64,000 bases of DNA from Paenibacillus pectinilyticus. GTDB taxonomy: Bacteria > Bacillota > Bacilli > Paenibacillales > NBRC-103111. Made by a program: the position numbers and the translations under genes. The number at the start of each line of letters is the position of its first letter. Within the stretch, counting starts at the first letter, position 1. The stretch covers positions 62,001-126,000 of the forward strand of contig NZ_LYPC01000014.1 in the NCBI RefSeq assembly GCF_001700435.1. The letters run 5' to 3'. Under the pieces are notes generated by a model that was not told the DNA's origin, ran no database searches, and saw only the letters and a program-made list of their open reading frames with translations. Below, piece by piece: positions 8,784 through 17,491 of the stretch.

Positions 8784-9578
8784 ATGGGAGAGGCTATCGT
8801 TGTCACCTCGGGTAAAGGTGGCGTTGGTAAGACAACAACTTCCGCTAATCTAGGGACTGCACTCGCACTTCTAGGTAAGAAAGTATGTATGGTAGATACC
8901 GATATTGGTTTACGTAATTTGGACGTGGTTATGGGTTTGGAGAATCGAATTATCTACGATCTTGTGGACGTTGCGGAAGGGCGCTGCCGTTTGCCGCAGG
9001 CGTTAATTAAAGATAAGCGCTTTGATGAATTATATTTGCTGCCGGCCGCACAAACGAAGGACAAACATGCGGTTTCACCTGAACAGGTGCGTACGATCAT
9101 TTTGGAACTCAAAAATGATTTTGAATATGTCATTATCGATTGCCCTGCGGGCATCGAGCAAGGGTTCAAGAACGCTGTAGCAGGTGCGGACAAAGCCATT
9201 GTTGTCACCACGCCGGAAAATGCAGCTGTTCGTGATGCGGATCGCATTATCGGTCTACTGGAGAATGAGAAGATTTCCTCACCCAAGCTTGTGATCAATC
9301 GGATCCGTCCTCAGATGGTGAAGAAAGGCGAGATGCTGGACATCGACGAAATTTGCTCAGTACTTGCTATTGATTTGTTAGGCATCGTGCCAGACGATGA
9401 GCATGTCATCAAAGCAGCTAATATGGGCGAGCCTACCGTTATGAATCCATCTTCGCGTGCAGCGATTGCCTATCGGAATATTGCTCGGCGTATTGTTGGC
9501 GATACCGTGCCGCTTATGCAGCTTGAGGACAAAACCGGTTGGGTCAAACGTATGAAAAAGTTTATTGGAATAGGATGA
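8784..9578 (+). CDS. minD: Septum site-determining ATPase MinD
   Basis: 264 aa. The deviant Walker A loop (GKGGVGKTT, residues 10-18) and the C-terminal amphipathic membrane-targeting helix (WVKRMKKFIGIG) are both present. MinD dimerises on the membrane with ATP and recruits MinC. The reading frame is open from 8748, but ATG 8784 has GGTGAGG at good distance and begins MGEAIVVTS as in other MinD proteins. rodA starts 7 nt later. Confidence 0.97.
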   Translation: MGEAIVVTSGKGGVGKTTTSANLGTALALLGKKVCMVDTDIGLRNLDVVMGLENRIIYDLVDVAEGRCRLPQALIKDKRFDELYLLPAAQTKDKHAVSPEQVRTIILELKNDFEYVIIDCPAGIEQGFKNAVAGADKAIVVTTPENAAVRDADRIIGLLENEKISSPKLVINRIRPQMVKKGEMLDIDEICSVLAIDLLGIVPDDEHVIKAANMGEPTVMNPSSRAAIAYRNIARRIVGDTVPLMQLEDKTGWVKRMKKFIGIG

Positions 9579-9585
9579 TTGTTCT

Positions 9586-10734
9586 GTGTTTGCCAAGCTG
9601 AAAAACATTGATATTCCAATTGTTGTGATTCTCCTTGCCTTTGCGGTCATAAGTACGATGATGGTGTACAGTGCTTCTGTGGATCATCCAACGATTCATA
9701 TCAGCGTTATGAAAATTCTTATCTTATACGGTGTAAGTTTAGTTGCTTTCTTGGCTTGCAGCCTGTTTGATTACAGAGTTCTTCTGCGTATTGCACCTTA
9801 TCTATATGGGATTGGCATTGTTTCTTTGATTGCTGTCTATTTTTTGGGTGGGAAAATTCATGGTGCGCGGGGCTGGTTCGAGCTTCCTGGGGGTCTGACC
9901 TTTCAACCTGCAGAGCTGGTCAAACTCATCTTGATTATCTGTGTGACGGCAATCCTTGCCAGGCGCGGTGGGGACCTGCTGCAAGTAAGAAATGACATTA
10001 TTCCCGTGATTCTCACCGTATTAGTGCCTTTCCTACTCGTACTCATTCAGCCGGATTTAGGGAATGCGATCATATTTATCATTATATTATTGGGCATGAT
10101 TTGGATTGGTAATATCAAATACTCCCAAGTGCTCATAAGTGTTGTTGTCGTGGTTGGCGTAGGCTTCCTGACGCTTACATTGTACAAAACATTTCATCAG
10201 AGTTTGTTCGATCTACTCAAGCCGTATGGCTTCACCCATTGGATGGATCGTATTGATACATTCTTATATCCACAGGATGTTTCCTCCGATGACAGTTATC
10301 AAGTGCGAAATGCAGTCCGTGCGATTGGTTCAGGCGGTTTGGATGGCGAAGGCTTCCTCAAAGGAACATCCGTTCACAGTAACTTCATCCCCTTTGCGTA
10401 TTCAGATTCTATTTTCGTAGTCGTTGGGGAAGAATTCGGGTTCCGAGGTGCTGCGGTCCTGCTGCTTATTTACTTCTTGCTTATTTATCGGATGATTCTC
10501 ATTTCCATTCAAAGTACGAATCTCAGTGGTGCCTATATCGTCGTTGGCGTTGTGTCCATGTTCGTATTTCAAATTTTTGAAAATGTTGGCATGATGATTG
10601 GCATTATGCCTTTGACGGGCATCACGCTTCCCTTCGTCAGCTATGGGGGAACATCGCTCATGATCAATATGCTCTCCATCGGTCTTGTCATGAGTGTCAA
10701 GCTGCATCAGGAGCGAGCGCCTGAATTGTTTTAA
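9586..10734 (+). CDS. rodA: SEDS glycosyltransferase, RodA/FtsW/SpoVE family
   Basis: 382 aa with about ten membrane helices. Conserved SEDS segments are visible: QPDLGNAIIF, GSGGLDGEGFLKGT, FIPFAYSDSIFVVVGEEFGF and PFVSYGGTSLMINMLSIG. Members polymerise lipid II glycan strands; its place directly after mreBCD-minCD suggests the elongation enzyme RodA, though FtsW and SpoVE share these motifs. Start GTG 9586 with AGGATGA upstream. A terminator closes the mre-min-rodA unit. Confidence 0.87.
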   Translation: MFAKLKNIDIPIVVILLAFAVISTMMVYSASVDHPTIHISVMKILILYGVSLVAFLACSLFDYRVLLRIAPYLYGIGIVSLIAVYFLGGKIHGARGWFELPGGLTFQPAELVKLILIICVTAILARRGGDLLQVRNDIIPVILTVLVPFLLVLIQPDLGNAIIFIIILLGMIWIGNIKYSQVLISVVVVVGVGFLTLTLYKTFHQSLFDLLKPYGFTHWMDRIDTFLYPQDVSSDDSYQVRNAVRAIGSGGLDGEGFLKGTSVHSNFIPFAYSDSIFVVVGEEFGFRGAAVLLLIYFLLIYRMILISIQSTNLSGAYIVVGVVSMFVFQIFENVGMMIGIMPLTGITLPFVSYGGTSLMINMLSIGLVMSVKLHQERAPELF

Positions 10735-10750
10735 CCAATAGCATGAAATG

Positions 10751-10786
10751 AAGTCCGTTACCCTGATTGGGGTTTCGGGCTTTTTT
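10751..10786 (+). terminator. Rho-independent terminator after rodA
   Basis: AAGTCCG-TTACCC pairs with GGGGTTT-CGGGCTT around a 5-nt loop, followed by six T. Confidence 0.85.
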
Positions 10787-10879
10787 GTGTATGAACACTA
10801 GTGGGAATTGTTCTCGTTACATAATCTTGTCCCTACGCTCATAGGCTGTACTAATGAAAGTCTATGAGGAGGGGATTCT

Positions 10880-11761
10880 ATGGTTATCAAAGACAAAGTC
10901 AAACAGCGCCGGTTAGAGCGACTTCGCCATTTGCGAGAATCGTCGGATGCAGTACTTGGGCAAGGGAACTCATTAAGATCCTCCCTGCCGACGGAGTTCA
11001 TCTTGCCGCCACGTCATCCCGAGGAGCCGCAACTGCCTCTCTATGCGAATTCCGATTGGCGACGTCAGATGGAGGACCCAGAGTTCGCTTGGCGCCAAAA
11101 GATCATGATGGATCGGGCCAATGCTGATGCTGAACACGGCTTATTAAGGCCGCCATCTCCTCGCAAAATCGCGTTCAAGCTGCTCATCAGCGGCGTTATT
11201 TTTGCAGCTATTTATGGCATGTTTCAGTTAGACAAGCCTTGGGCGATAAAAGGGAAATTATACATTCGTGCGGCGTTGACGCAATCGTATGATTTCACGG
11301 CTTTTTCCGCATGGTATACGGATAAGTTCGGAAGCTCGCCTTCGTTTATTCCGAGCTTTAACCGGACGGGCAGTGAAGCGGTTATTGTGAGTACGTCTAA
11401 ACGGACGTTATTCGCACCAGCGAAAGGCTTTGTAATGATACGATACGATGGGACGCAGCATAAGGGTGTTAATTTGAATACAGCTGAGTATGCGCCTGTC
11501 TATGCTATGGACACCGGACAAGTTATATTCTCGGGCACAGCAGCGGAAACCGGTTTAACAATCATGATACGTCACCCAGGAGGGCTTGAATCCTTATATG
11601 GGGGGCTGAGTGAGGTCAGCGTAAACGTTGGAGACTGGATGAAGGTTGGAGAACCTATCGGAAAAGCGTCCGCCAAGGACCCTGCCAAAGGGACGATGTA
11701 CTTCTCCGTTCAGAAAGAAGGCTTGCCGATCAACCCAACGGATGTGATCTCCTTTGATTAA
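10880..11761 (+). CDS. spoIVFA: SpoIVFA-like M23-type regulator of SpoIVFB
   Basis: 293 aa: charged cytoplasmic N-terminus, one membrane helix (about 97-117) and a C-terminal LytM/M23-like domain (about 185-293). In the M23 HxGxD pattern the Asp is replaced (HKGVN) and the second motif reads MYFSV where an active enzyme has xHxxx, so the metal site is broken, as expected for SpoIVFA, which tethers and inhibits SpoIVFB rather than cutting peptidoglycan. It overlaps spoIVFB by 8 nt, the Bacillus arrangement. GAGGAGGGG lies 6 nt before ATG 10880. The operon is expected to be mother-cell (sigma-E) expressed; I see no confident promoter. Confidence 0.85.
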   Translation: MVIKDKVKQRRLERLRHLRESSDAVLGQGNSLRSSLPTEFILPPRHPEEPQLPLYANSDWRRQMEDPEFAWRQKIMMDRANADAEHGLLRPPSPRKIAFKLLISGVIFAAIYGMFQLDKPWAIKGKLYIRAALTQSYDFTAFSAWYTDKFGSSPSFIPSFNRTGSEAVIVSTSKRTLFAPAKGFVMIRYDGTQHKGVNLNTAEYAPVYAMDTGQVIFSGTAAETGLTIMIRHPGGLESLYGGLSEVSVNVGDWMKVGEPIGKASAKDPAKGTMYFSVQKEGLPINPTDVISFD

Positions 11762-12629
11762 AATAGCGGGTACGAAGTACCGGTTTCATCCCCTTTTTAC
11801 ACTCATCATGATTGGCTGCGCTTTGACGGGTTACTTCTTGGAGGCCATCACGTTATTCGGCATCGTGCTTATTCATGAACTCGGTCATTTAACTGCAGCG
11901 AAAGGGTTCGGCTGGCGGGTTCAAGAAGTACAGCTGCTGCCCTTTGGCGGCGTACTGATTGTAGATGAGATGGGGACAACCTCAACAAAAGAGGAATTGG
12001 TCGTAGCGCTAGCAGGGCCCCTCCAGCATGTGTGGATGATCTTGCTCGCCGTGGTGATAAAATCATTCGATATGGGCAGTAGTAGTTGGTGGGACTACTT
12101 TATCCAGGCGAATCTCATGATAGGTTTATTTAATCTAATTCCGGTAATGCCGCTAGATGGTGGGAAAGTGATGCAGGGCTTATTAAGCTATATCATGTCG
12201 TATCATAATGCGATTGTCTATTCGACTTGGATCAGTATGATCTTGAGTGTCTCTATCATCGTGATGGCGATTACCCAGCTTCTTCATGGACAGCTGCCGA
12301 TTAATATTCTGGTTGTTGGCATTTTTCTGCTCATCTCCAATTGGTACGCCTATCGGCAAATCCCTTATCATTTCCTTCGCTTCCTGATGGGGCGAGGATT
12401 TCGTGTTGGCCAGCTGCTGAGCCGCGGCACAAGAGCACAGCCCATTGTGATCACCAAACAGTTAACGATGGCAGAAACGTTAAAGCTTTTTATGCGGGAA
12501 AAATATCACTTAATCTACGTGGTGAATGAGGTGGGACGCATTCAAGCCGTCTTGCCAGAACAGCAAATTGTCGGCGGTTATTTGGATGGAAAAAAACCGG
12601 GGAGTGCAGTTTCCGATCTTTTCATGTAA
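11754..12629 (+). CDS. spoIVFB: M50 intramembrane metalloprotease SpoIVFB
   Basis: 291 aa, six membrane helices followed by a single C-terminal CBS motif (about 230-285). HELGH at 41-45 supplies the zinc ligands and the glutamate; NLIPVMPLDGGKV supplies the third ligand, D135. SpoIVFB cleaves pro-sigma-K in the membrane around the forespore, and its CBS domain senses ATP. Start TTG 11754 lies inside the end of spoIVFA, so translation is coupled. Alternative S2P-type proteases exist, but the pairing with spoIVFA decides it. Confidence 0.93.
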   Translation: MIKIAGTKYRFHPLFTLIMIGCALTGYFLEAITLFGIVLIHELGHLTAAKGFGWRVQEVQLLPFGGVLIVDEMGTTSTKEELVVALAGPLQHVWMILLAVVIKSFDMGSSSWWDYFIQANLMIGLFNLIPVMPLDGGKVMQGLLSYIMSYHNAIVYSTWISMILSVSIIVMAITQLLHGQLPINILVVGIFLLISNWYAYRQIPYHFLRFLMGRGFRVGQLLSRGTRAQPIVITKQLTMAETLKLFMREKYHLIYVVNEVGRIQAVLPEQQIVGGYLDGKKPGSAVSDLFM

Positions 12630-12652
12630 AATAACTGTTGAGGTGAACGTGT

Positions 12653-13816
12653 ATGAAGCAACTGATAATTCACTGCGCACCCGAGCTTACACAAGCGGCT
12701 TTGCTTGAGGATGGCCGTCTTGTGGAGTATGATACGCAGTATCCCCTTGAATCTCAACGAGCTGGCAGTATCTACATAGGCCGCATCGTTAACGTACTTC
12801 CTGGCATGCAAGCGGCATTCGTCGATATCGGACTTACGAAGAATGCCTTTCTTTATATAGACGATCTCCTTCCTGTACATTTGGACAAGCAACCGAAGAT
12901 CAAGCCCTCCATTACGGAGATTGCCGAAGTCGGGCAGATGCTGATGGTACAGGTTAGCAAGGATCCGCAAGGAACCAAAGGAGCGAGAGTGACTACACAC
13001 GTTTCCATTCCCGGTCGCTGGATCGTTTACATGCCTGACGCCGATTATATTGCGATATCACGTAAAATCGATCTAGAAGCTGAACGACAGCGTCTTAAGC
13101 AGCTTGCTGAGGGTAACCTTTTGCCTGGTGAAGGTGTCATTATACGCACGGGAGCAATTGGTCAAAGTGAAGAAGCGATTCGCGATGATTTGCAAAATTT
13201 ACGAGAAATCTGGAGCTCCATTCAAGCTAAGCAAGAAGAGACGAACGTGCCTGCACAGCTTTATCAGGATCTCGATCTGCTTCCTAAGCTTGCTCGTGAT
13301 GTCATTTCGGATGAGGTTCAAGAAGTATGGATGAGCAATAATAAGGTGTATGAAGAAATGAGAGTTTTATTGCGCAGGCAGCAGCCAAGCTGGCGTGGGC
13401 GCATTGCTTTCTATGATCGCAAGACACCGATGTTTGATCATTTCGGGGTGACAGAAGAGCTGAATCAAAGTTTTCGACGTAAAATCTGGCTGCCTAGCGG
13501 AGGATATTTGATCATTGATCAAACCGAGGCATTGACAGTCATTGATGTGAACACAGGCAGGTACACGGGATCTATTGATTTAGAGCAGACCGTTACAGAT
13601 ATTAATCGGGAAGCAGCGATTGAAATTCCCAGACTTTTGCGGCTTCGCAATCTCAGAGGCATTATTATTGTTGATTTTATCGATATGCACGCGGAAGATA
13701 ACAGAGCCAAAGTTATGGCGAATATGGCAGAAGCAGTTCGGAAAGATCGATCCAAAACGACAATTGTCGGATGGACCAAGCTCGGATTATTGGAAATGAC
13801 GCGGAAACGCAAATAA
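12653..13816 (+). CDS. rng: Ribonuclease E/G family protein, short form without Zn-link
   Basis: 387 aa. An S1-like domain (GSIYIGRIVNVLPGMQAAFVDIG) lies at about 37-120 and the DNase I-like catalytic core holds the two magnesium aspartates D298 (VIDVNTGR) and D341 (VDFIDM), 43 residues apart as in E. coli RNase E. The protein stops at LEMTRKRK, just where family members continue into the CPxC zinc-link and small domain needed for tetramer assembly. No CPxC is found in any frame downstream. B. subtilis lacks this enzyme; its position before rplU is usual in Paenibacillus. Role: 5'-end-dependent RNA processing. Confidence 0.9.
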   Translation: MKQLIIHCAPELTQAALLEDGRLVEYDTQYPLESQRAGSIYIGRIVNVLPGMQAAFVDIGLTKNAFLYIDDLLPVHLDKQPKIKPSITEIAEVGQMLMVQVSKDPQGTKGARVTTHVSIPGRWIVYMPDADYIAISRKIDLEAERQRLKQLAEGNLLPGEGVIIRTGAIGQSEEAIRDDLQNLREIWSSIQAKQEETNVPAQLYQDLDLLPKLARDVISDEVQEVWMSNNKVYEEMRVLLRRQQPSWRGRIAFYDRKTPMFDHFGVTEELNQSFRRKIWLPSGGYLIIDQTEALTVIDVNTGRYTGSIDLEQTVTDINREAAIEIPRLLRLRNLRGIIIVDFIDMHAEDNRAKVMANMAEAVRKDRSKTTIVGWTKLGLLEMTRKRK

Positions 13817-13820
13817 AACA

Positions 13821-13850
13821 TTGCATATGAAAATAATAGTGTGATATAAT
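13821..13850 (+). promoter_or_regulatory. Sigma-A promoter of the rplU-prp-rpmA operon
   Basis: TTGCAT (13821-13826), 18-nt spacer, perfect TATAAT (13845-13850), directly after the RNase E/G gene and about 120 nt before rplU, leaving room for a structured leader. Confidence 0.8.
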
Positions 13851-13856
13851 ACTCGG

Positions 13857-13965
13857 AGTGTGTTGTTTAGGCATGCTGTAACCGCACGAAACAGGTCGAA
13901 GTACGCGTATGGATTTGGTTCTGTACCGTCACCTGCACAAGGCGAGTCTGAGACATGAGGAGGTA
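13857..13965 (+). ncRNA. Probable L21 ribosomal protein leader
   Basis: About 110 nt of non-coding transcript lies between the promoter and rplU. The position and length fit the L21 leader known upstream of rplU in Bacillales, thought to let L21 control its own operon. The segment is GC-richer than nearby spacer DNA (CCGCACG..CGTGCGG-like potential), but I did not fold it, so the call is by position. Confidence 0.5.
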
Positions 13966-13972
13966 AGTGAAA

Positions 13973-14284
13973 ATGTACGCAATTATTGAAACAGGTGGTA
14001 AACAGTACAAAGTTCAAGAGGGCGATGTTCTTTACATCGAAAAATTGAACGCTGCTGAAGGTGAGGTTGTTTCTTTTGATCGTGTGTTCTTGGTTTCCAA
14101 AGAGGATGGCCTAGTAGTAGGTTCCCCATTGGTTGCAGGTGCTTCAGTTTCCGCGAAAGTGGAGAAACACGGCAAAGGCGCTAAAGTAATCGTGTTTAAA
14201 TACAAACCGAAGAAAAACTATCACAAAAAGCAAGGTCATCGTCAACCGTACACAAGAGTAGTAGTTGAGAAAATCCAAGCGTAA
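13973..14284 (+). CDS. rplU: 50S ribosomal protein L21
   Basis: 103 aa, starting [18 protein letters not shown] and ending with the basic [24 protein letters not shown] tail typical of L21, which binds 23S rRNA. A GTG two codons upstream is in frame, but GAGGAGGT is spaced 8 nt from ATG 13973, the usual start. It is followed by prp and rpmA in the invariant Firmicutes order. Confidence 0.97.
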   Translation: MYAIIETGGKQYKVQEGDVLYIEKLNAAEGEVVSFDRVFLVSKEDGLVVGSPLVAGASVSAKVEKHGKGAKVIVFKYKPKKNYHKKQGHRQPYTRVVVEKIQA

Positions 14285-14295
14285 GAGACAAGCCT

Positions 14296-14649
14296 ATGAT
14301 CTACGTGACCATAGAACGTCTTGCACTGGATACACCTCACATTCTTTCTTTTGTAGTGGAAGGCCATGCTGAGTTTGACGTGAAAGGCAAAGACTTAGTC
14401 TGCGCCGCGGTATCAGCGATCTCCGTTGGTACATGTAATTCGATAGAATCCTTGACCGGTGTGATTCCGATTCACGAGATGGAGCCTGGACTGCTGGATG
14501 TAACCATCCCAGATAGTGCACGCGACAATTCTGAAACTTGGAATCAAGTACAGTTAATTATAGAATCGATGCTCGTCATGCTCCAAACGATTGAACAAAC
14601 TTACGGTGATTATATAACGATTGAAACAATCTATCACAAAGGAGGATAA
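14296..14649 (+). CDS. prp: Ribosomal-processing cysteine protease Prp
   Basis: 117 aa, YsxB family. The catalytic pair H24 (VEGHAEF) and C36 ([10 protein letters not shown]) has the same 12-residue spacing as in the Staphylococcus enzyme. Prp cuts the N-terminal extension from ribosomal protein L27, which is essential for 50S assembly in Firmicutes. The gene lies between rplU and rpmA, 11 nt after the first and 4 nt before the second. Confidence 0.93.
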   Translation: MIYVTIERLALDTPHILSFVVEGHAEFDVKGKDLVCAAVSAISVGTCNSIESLTGVIPIHEMEPGLLDVTIPDSARDNSETWNQVQLIIESMLVMLQTIEQTYGDYITIETIYHKGG

Positions 14650-14653
14650 CACC

Positions 14654-14968
14654 ATGTTTTTGAAATTGGATCTCCAGTTATTCGCTTCCAAAAAAGGGGT
14701 AGGTTCCACAAAGAACGGTCGTGACTCACACTCTAAGCGCCTTGGCGCTAAACGTGCTGACGGTCAAACTGTTACTGCTGGAAGCATTCTCTACCGCCAA
14801 CGCGGTACGAAAATTCACCCAGGAACGAACGTAGGCATCGGTTCGGATGATACACTTTTCGCTTTGGTACAAGGCGTAGTGAAATTCGAGCGTTTGGGCC
14901 GCGATCGCAAAAAAGTGAGCGTATACCCAGTTGATGTAGCTCCAGTAGCTGCAGCACTAGAAGCGTAA
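14654..14968 (+). CDS. rpmA: 50S ribosomal protein L27 with cleavable N-terminus
   Basis: 104 aa. It begins [15 protein letters not shown]: the extension ending LQLF before ASKKG is the Firmicutes-type Prp cleavage site, with the cut expected between F10 and A11. The mature N-terminus reaches the peptidyl-transferase centre. The frame extends up to 14621, but AAAGGAGG lies ahead of ATG 14654, and the processed form requires that start. Confidence 0.97.
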   Translation: MFLKLDLQLFASKKGVGSTKNGRDSHSKRLGAKRADGQTVTAGSILYRQRGTKIHPGTNVGIGSDDTLFALVQGVVKFERLGRDRKKVSVYPVDVAPVAAALEA

Positions 14969-14972
14969 TTAG

Positions 14973-15010
14973 AATCCCTGGTGAGCGTCAAGTTCATCCA
15001 GGGATTTTTT
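14973..15010 (+). terminator. Rho-independent terminator after rpmA
   Basis: AATCCCTGG and CCAGGGATT form a perfect 9-bp stem around a 16-nt loop, followed by six T. Confidence 0.88.
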
Positions 15011-15158
15011 CTAAAAAAGTATGGAAAAAACCTCTAACCGTGATCACTCATTTCGGATGGTCGAGGGCAGGGGTTTTCTCGTTTGTTTGGTGAAGTTTAC
15101 CAGTCAGCATGATATACTGGATGAACGGTTATTAAGCGGAGAACGGGGCGGGCGGAGA

Positions 15159-15914
15159 ATGAAGCGATTGGGCAGTACGCAAGTCTATTTATTAGCCATG
15201 GTATTCATCGAATTGACTGGCATGTTAATTGCTGAGGCTTGGATGATCAGGGCATTCTTATTACTTCTTGTTCTAACAGGCGGGTATACGGTTTGGCGGA
15301 TAGAAGTTGTTAGACTAGAACAAAAGTGGGATTCTAAGCGCGAGCAACAAGAACAAGACGCTCATCATAAACTGATTGCTGTCGTGAATCGCTTACGTCA
15401 TGATTGGATGAATGATACCCAAATTTTATTTGGCTATATTCAAATGAAGAAGTTTGATAATTTACGACCTTATATGGAAAAAATAAAAATGACTATGCAG
15501 CAGGAAAGCAATCTCTCCAAGCTGGGGATCCCATCCTTTATTGCTTACTTGCTTCATTTCCGTGTTCAGTCCAAGACTTTGGAACTGAATGTGGAAGTCG
15601 AACAAGAAATGAACCTTGGACAACTCCCACTCCAGGATGGATTGATCGAGCGATTAGTTCGTCAAATGGTTGCCTGTATCGAAGCGCATACAGCATTCGA
15701 TGAAGGGGAATGTGGGACAATCAGCTTGGAGTTTGATGTTCAAGAAGATGGCTTACTGCTTGATTTTGTATATCAAGGCCCCTATAACCGGGAGCAACTT
15801 GAGCAATCCGTAAACGAACAATTTGAATCAAAAGATTCACGATATTCGCTTGAAGATGTTGAATGGCAAGAGGGAGAAGCAGGTATCGCCTTGCGCTTAC
15901 CATTTCATACATAA
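15159..15914 (+). CDS. spo0B: Spo0B-like sporulation phosphotransferase, membrane-anchored
   Basis: 251 aa. Two N-terminal membrane helices (about 8-28 and 30-46), then the Spo0B H-box RLRHDWMNDTQILFGYIQ with phospho-acceptor H81, and a degenerate ATPase-like C-terminal domain. Spo0B relays phosphate from Spo0F to Spo0A. The B. subtilis protein is about 192 aa and soluble, so the membrane segment is an addition. Position rpmA-spo0B-obg is exactly syntenic. The frame is open from 15021, but the first 46 codons have no homology-like character; ATG 15159 lies just after GGGCGGGCGGAGA. Confidence 0.85.
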   Translation: MKRLGSTQVYLLAMVFIELTGMLIAEAWMIRAFLLLLVLTGGYTVWRIEVVRLEQKWDSKREQQEQDAHHKLIAVVNRLRHDWMNDTQILFGYIQMKKFDNLRPYMEKIKMTMQQESNLSKLGIPSFIAYLLHFRVQSKTLELNVEVEQEMNLGQLPLQDGLIERLVRQMVACIEAHTAFDEGECGTISLEFDVQEDGLLLDFVYQGPYNREQLEQSVNEQFESKDSRYSLEDVEWQEGEAGIALRLPFHT

Positions 15915-16006
15915 ATCGAGTATTTCTCAAAATATTCATATATCAGGGTAAACGCTCGGCAATTGTAAGAAGGTGGGTCGTTTATTCTTAGTTGAGGTGT
16001 AGATAA

Positions 16007-17311
16007 ATGTTTGTTGATAAGGCTAAGATTTTTGTAAAAGGCGGCGACGGTGGTGACGGTTTAGTTGCTTTCCGCCGTGAGAAGTATGTACCAGAAGGCG
16101 GTCCTGCTGGTGGTGACGGAGGGAATGGCGGCGACGTCGTTTTCCGAGTGGATGAAGGTCTGCGTACATTGATGGATTTCCGTTATCAAAAGCATTTTAA
16201 AGCGGAGCGCGGCGAGAAAGGCCGCAACAAATCGATGCACGGAGCCAATTCGGAACATATGATCGTTCGTATCCCGCCAGGGACGACAATCATTGATGAT
16301 GATACGCAAGAAGTGATTGCGGACTTGACGCGCCATGGGCAAGAAGTTGTCGTTGCCAAGGGTGGTCGAGGCGGAAGAGGGAATTGTCGCTTCGCTACAG
16401 CTAGGGTCACAGCGCCTGAGATCGCTGAGAACGGTGAAGAAGGCGTAGAACGTTGGGTTATTCTCGAAATGAAAGTGATGGCTGATGTAGGGCTTGTCGG
16501 TTTCCCAAGCGTGGGAAAATCAACCTTACTATCCGTCGTTTCGGCTGCGAAACCGAAAATTGCCGCGTACCATTTTACAACACTAACGCCGAACTTGGGT
16601 GTGGTTGATGTAGGCGATGGCCGCAGCTTCGTGATGGCGGATCTTCCTGGTCTGATTGAGGGCGCTCACGAAGGCGTTGGGCTTGGCCATGAGTTCCTAC
16701 GTCACGTGGAACGGACCCGAGTGATCGTGCATGTCGTAGACATGTCAGCAGCAGACGGACGTGATCCTTATGAGGATTTCGTCAAAATTAATGAAGAAAT
16801 CAAGTTATACAATGCCAAGCTGGAGCAACGTCCACAGATTGTTGTAGCGAACAAGATGGATATGCCGGAATCCGAAGATAATTTGGCTTTGTTCAAAGAG
16901 CAGTTAGCTGCCGATGGCAAAGAGCTTGATGTATACCCGATTTCGGCCTTAACGCGCGGCGGTGTTCAGGAATTGCTGTATAAGATTTCTGACATCGTAG
17001 AAAGCATCCCGAATGCACCTGAGGTTGGAGTTGTATCCGAGACAGAAGAACGCAAAGTGTATCGTTTCGAAAAACGCGAAGAAAATGATTTCACGATTCG
17101 TCGTGACAATGATGTATTCGTTATCGAGAGTCCATCGATTGAGAAGTTGATCAAACGGACGAATTTCACAACGCAGGACGGCATAGCACGTTTTGCTCGT
17201 ATTTTGCGTAACATGGGCATTGATGATGAACTGCGTAAACGTGGTGCGGTTCATGGTCAAACGATCCAAATCGGTGACTTTGATTTCGAATTCGATGAGA
17301 ACAACTTATAA
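16007..17311 (+). CDS. obg: GTPase Obg (CgtA)
   Basis: 434 aa. The glycine-rich Obg fold (1-158, e.g. [16 protein letters not shown]), the G domain with GFPSVGKS (165-172), [12 protein letters not shown] and NKMD, and a C-terminal OCT domain (about 345-425). Obg acts in 50S ribosome assembly, is tied to ppGpp and the general stress response, and is needed for sporulation initiation. Start ATG 16007 with TTGAGGTG upstream. A strong terminator follows. Confidence 0.97.
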   Translation: MFVDKAKIFVKGGDGGDGLVAFRREKYVPEGGPAGGDGGNGGDVVFRVDEGLRTLMDFRYQKHFKAERGEKGRNKSMHGANSEHMIVRIPPGTTIIDDDTQEVIADLTRHGQEVVVAKGGRGGRGNCRFATARVTAPEIAENGEEGVERWVILEMKVMADVGLVGFPSVGKSTLLSVVSAAKPKIAAYHFTTLTPNLGVVDVGDGRSFVMADLPGLIEGAHEGVGLGHEFLRHVERTRVIVHVVDMSAADGRDPYEDFVKINEEIKLYNAKLEQRPQIVVANKMDMPESEDNLALFKEQLAADGKELDVYPISALTRGGVQELLYKISDIVESIPNAPEVGVVSETEERKVYRFEKREENDFTIRRDNDVFVIESPSIEKLIKRTNFTTQDGIARFARILRNMGIDDELRKRGAVHGQTIQIGDFDFEFDENNL

Positions 17312-17315
17312 AACT

Positions 17316-17347
17316 AAGCACTTATCCTGAGGGATAGGTGCTTTTTT
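17316..17347 (+). terminator. Rho-independent terminator after obg
   Basis: AAGCAC-T-TATCC pairs with GGATA-G-GTGCTT with a GAGG-side loop, followed by a T run. Confidence 0.88.
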
Positions 17348-17491
17348 GTTGTACTTAGTTCTAAGGTGCTATTTAATGTCATGATACTTGACATCATTCA
17401 ATAAAAGATTTACCATTTTAATATTAATCGGAATTTCAATGTCAATAAAACTAACATATAGTTTAGCGAGTGTGGATAGAAAGGAGGGATT

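Noticed and set aside
15021-15158. N-terminal extension of spo0B from ATG 15021
   Set aside because: It starts immediately after the rpmA terminator with no ribosome site, and the added residues look non-coding.
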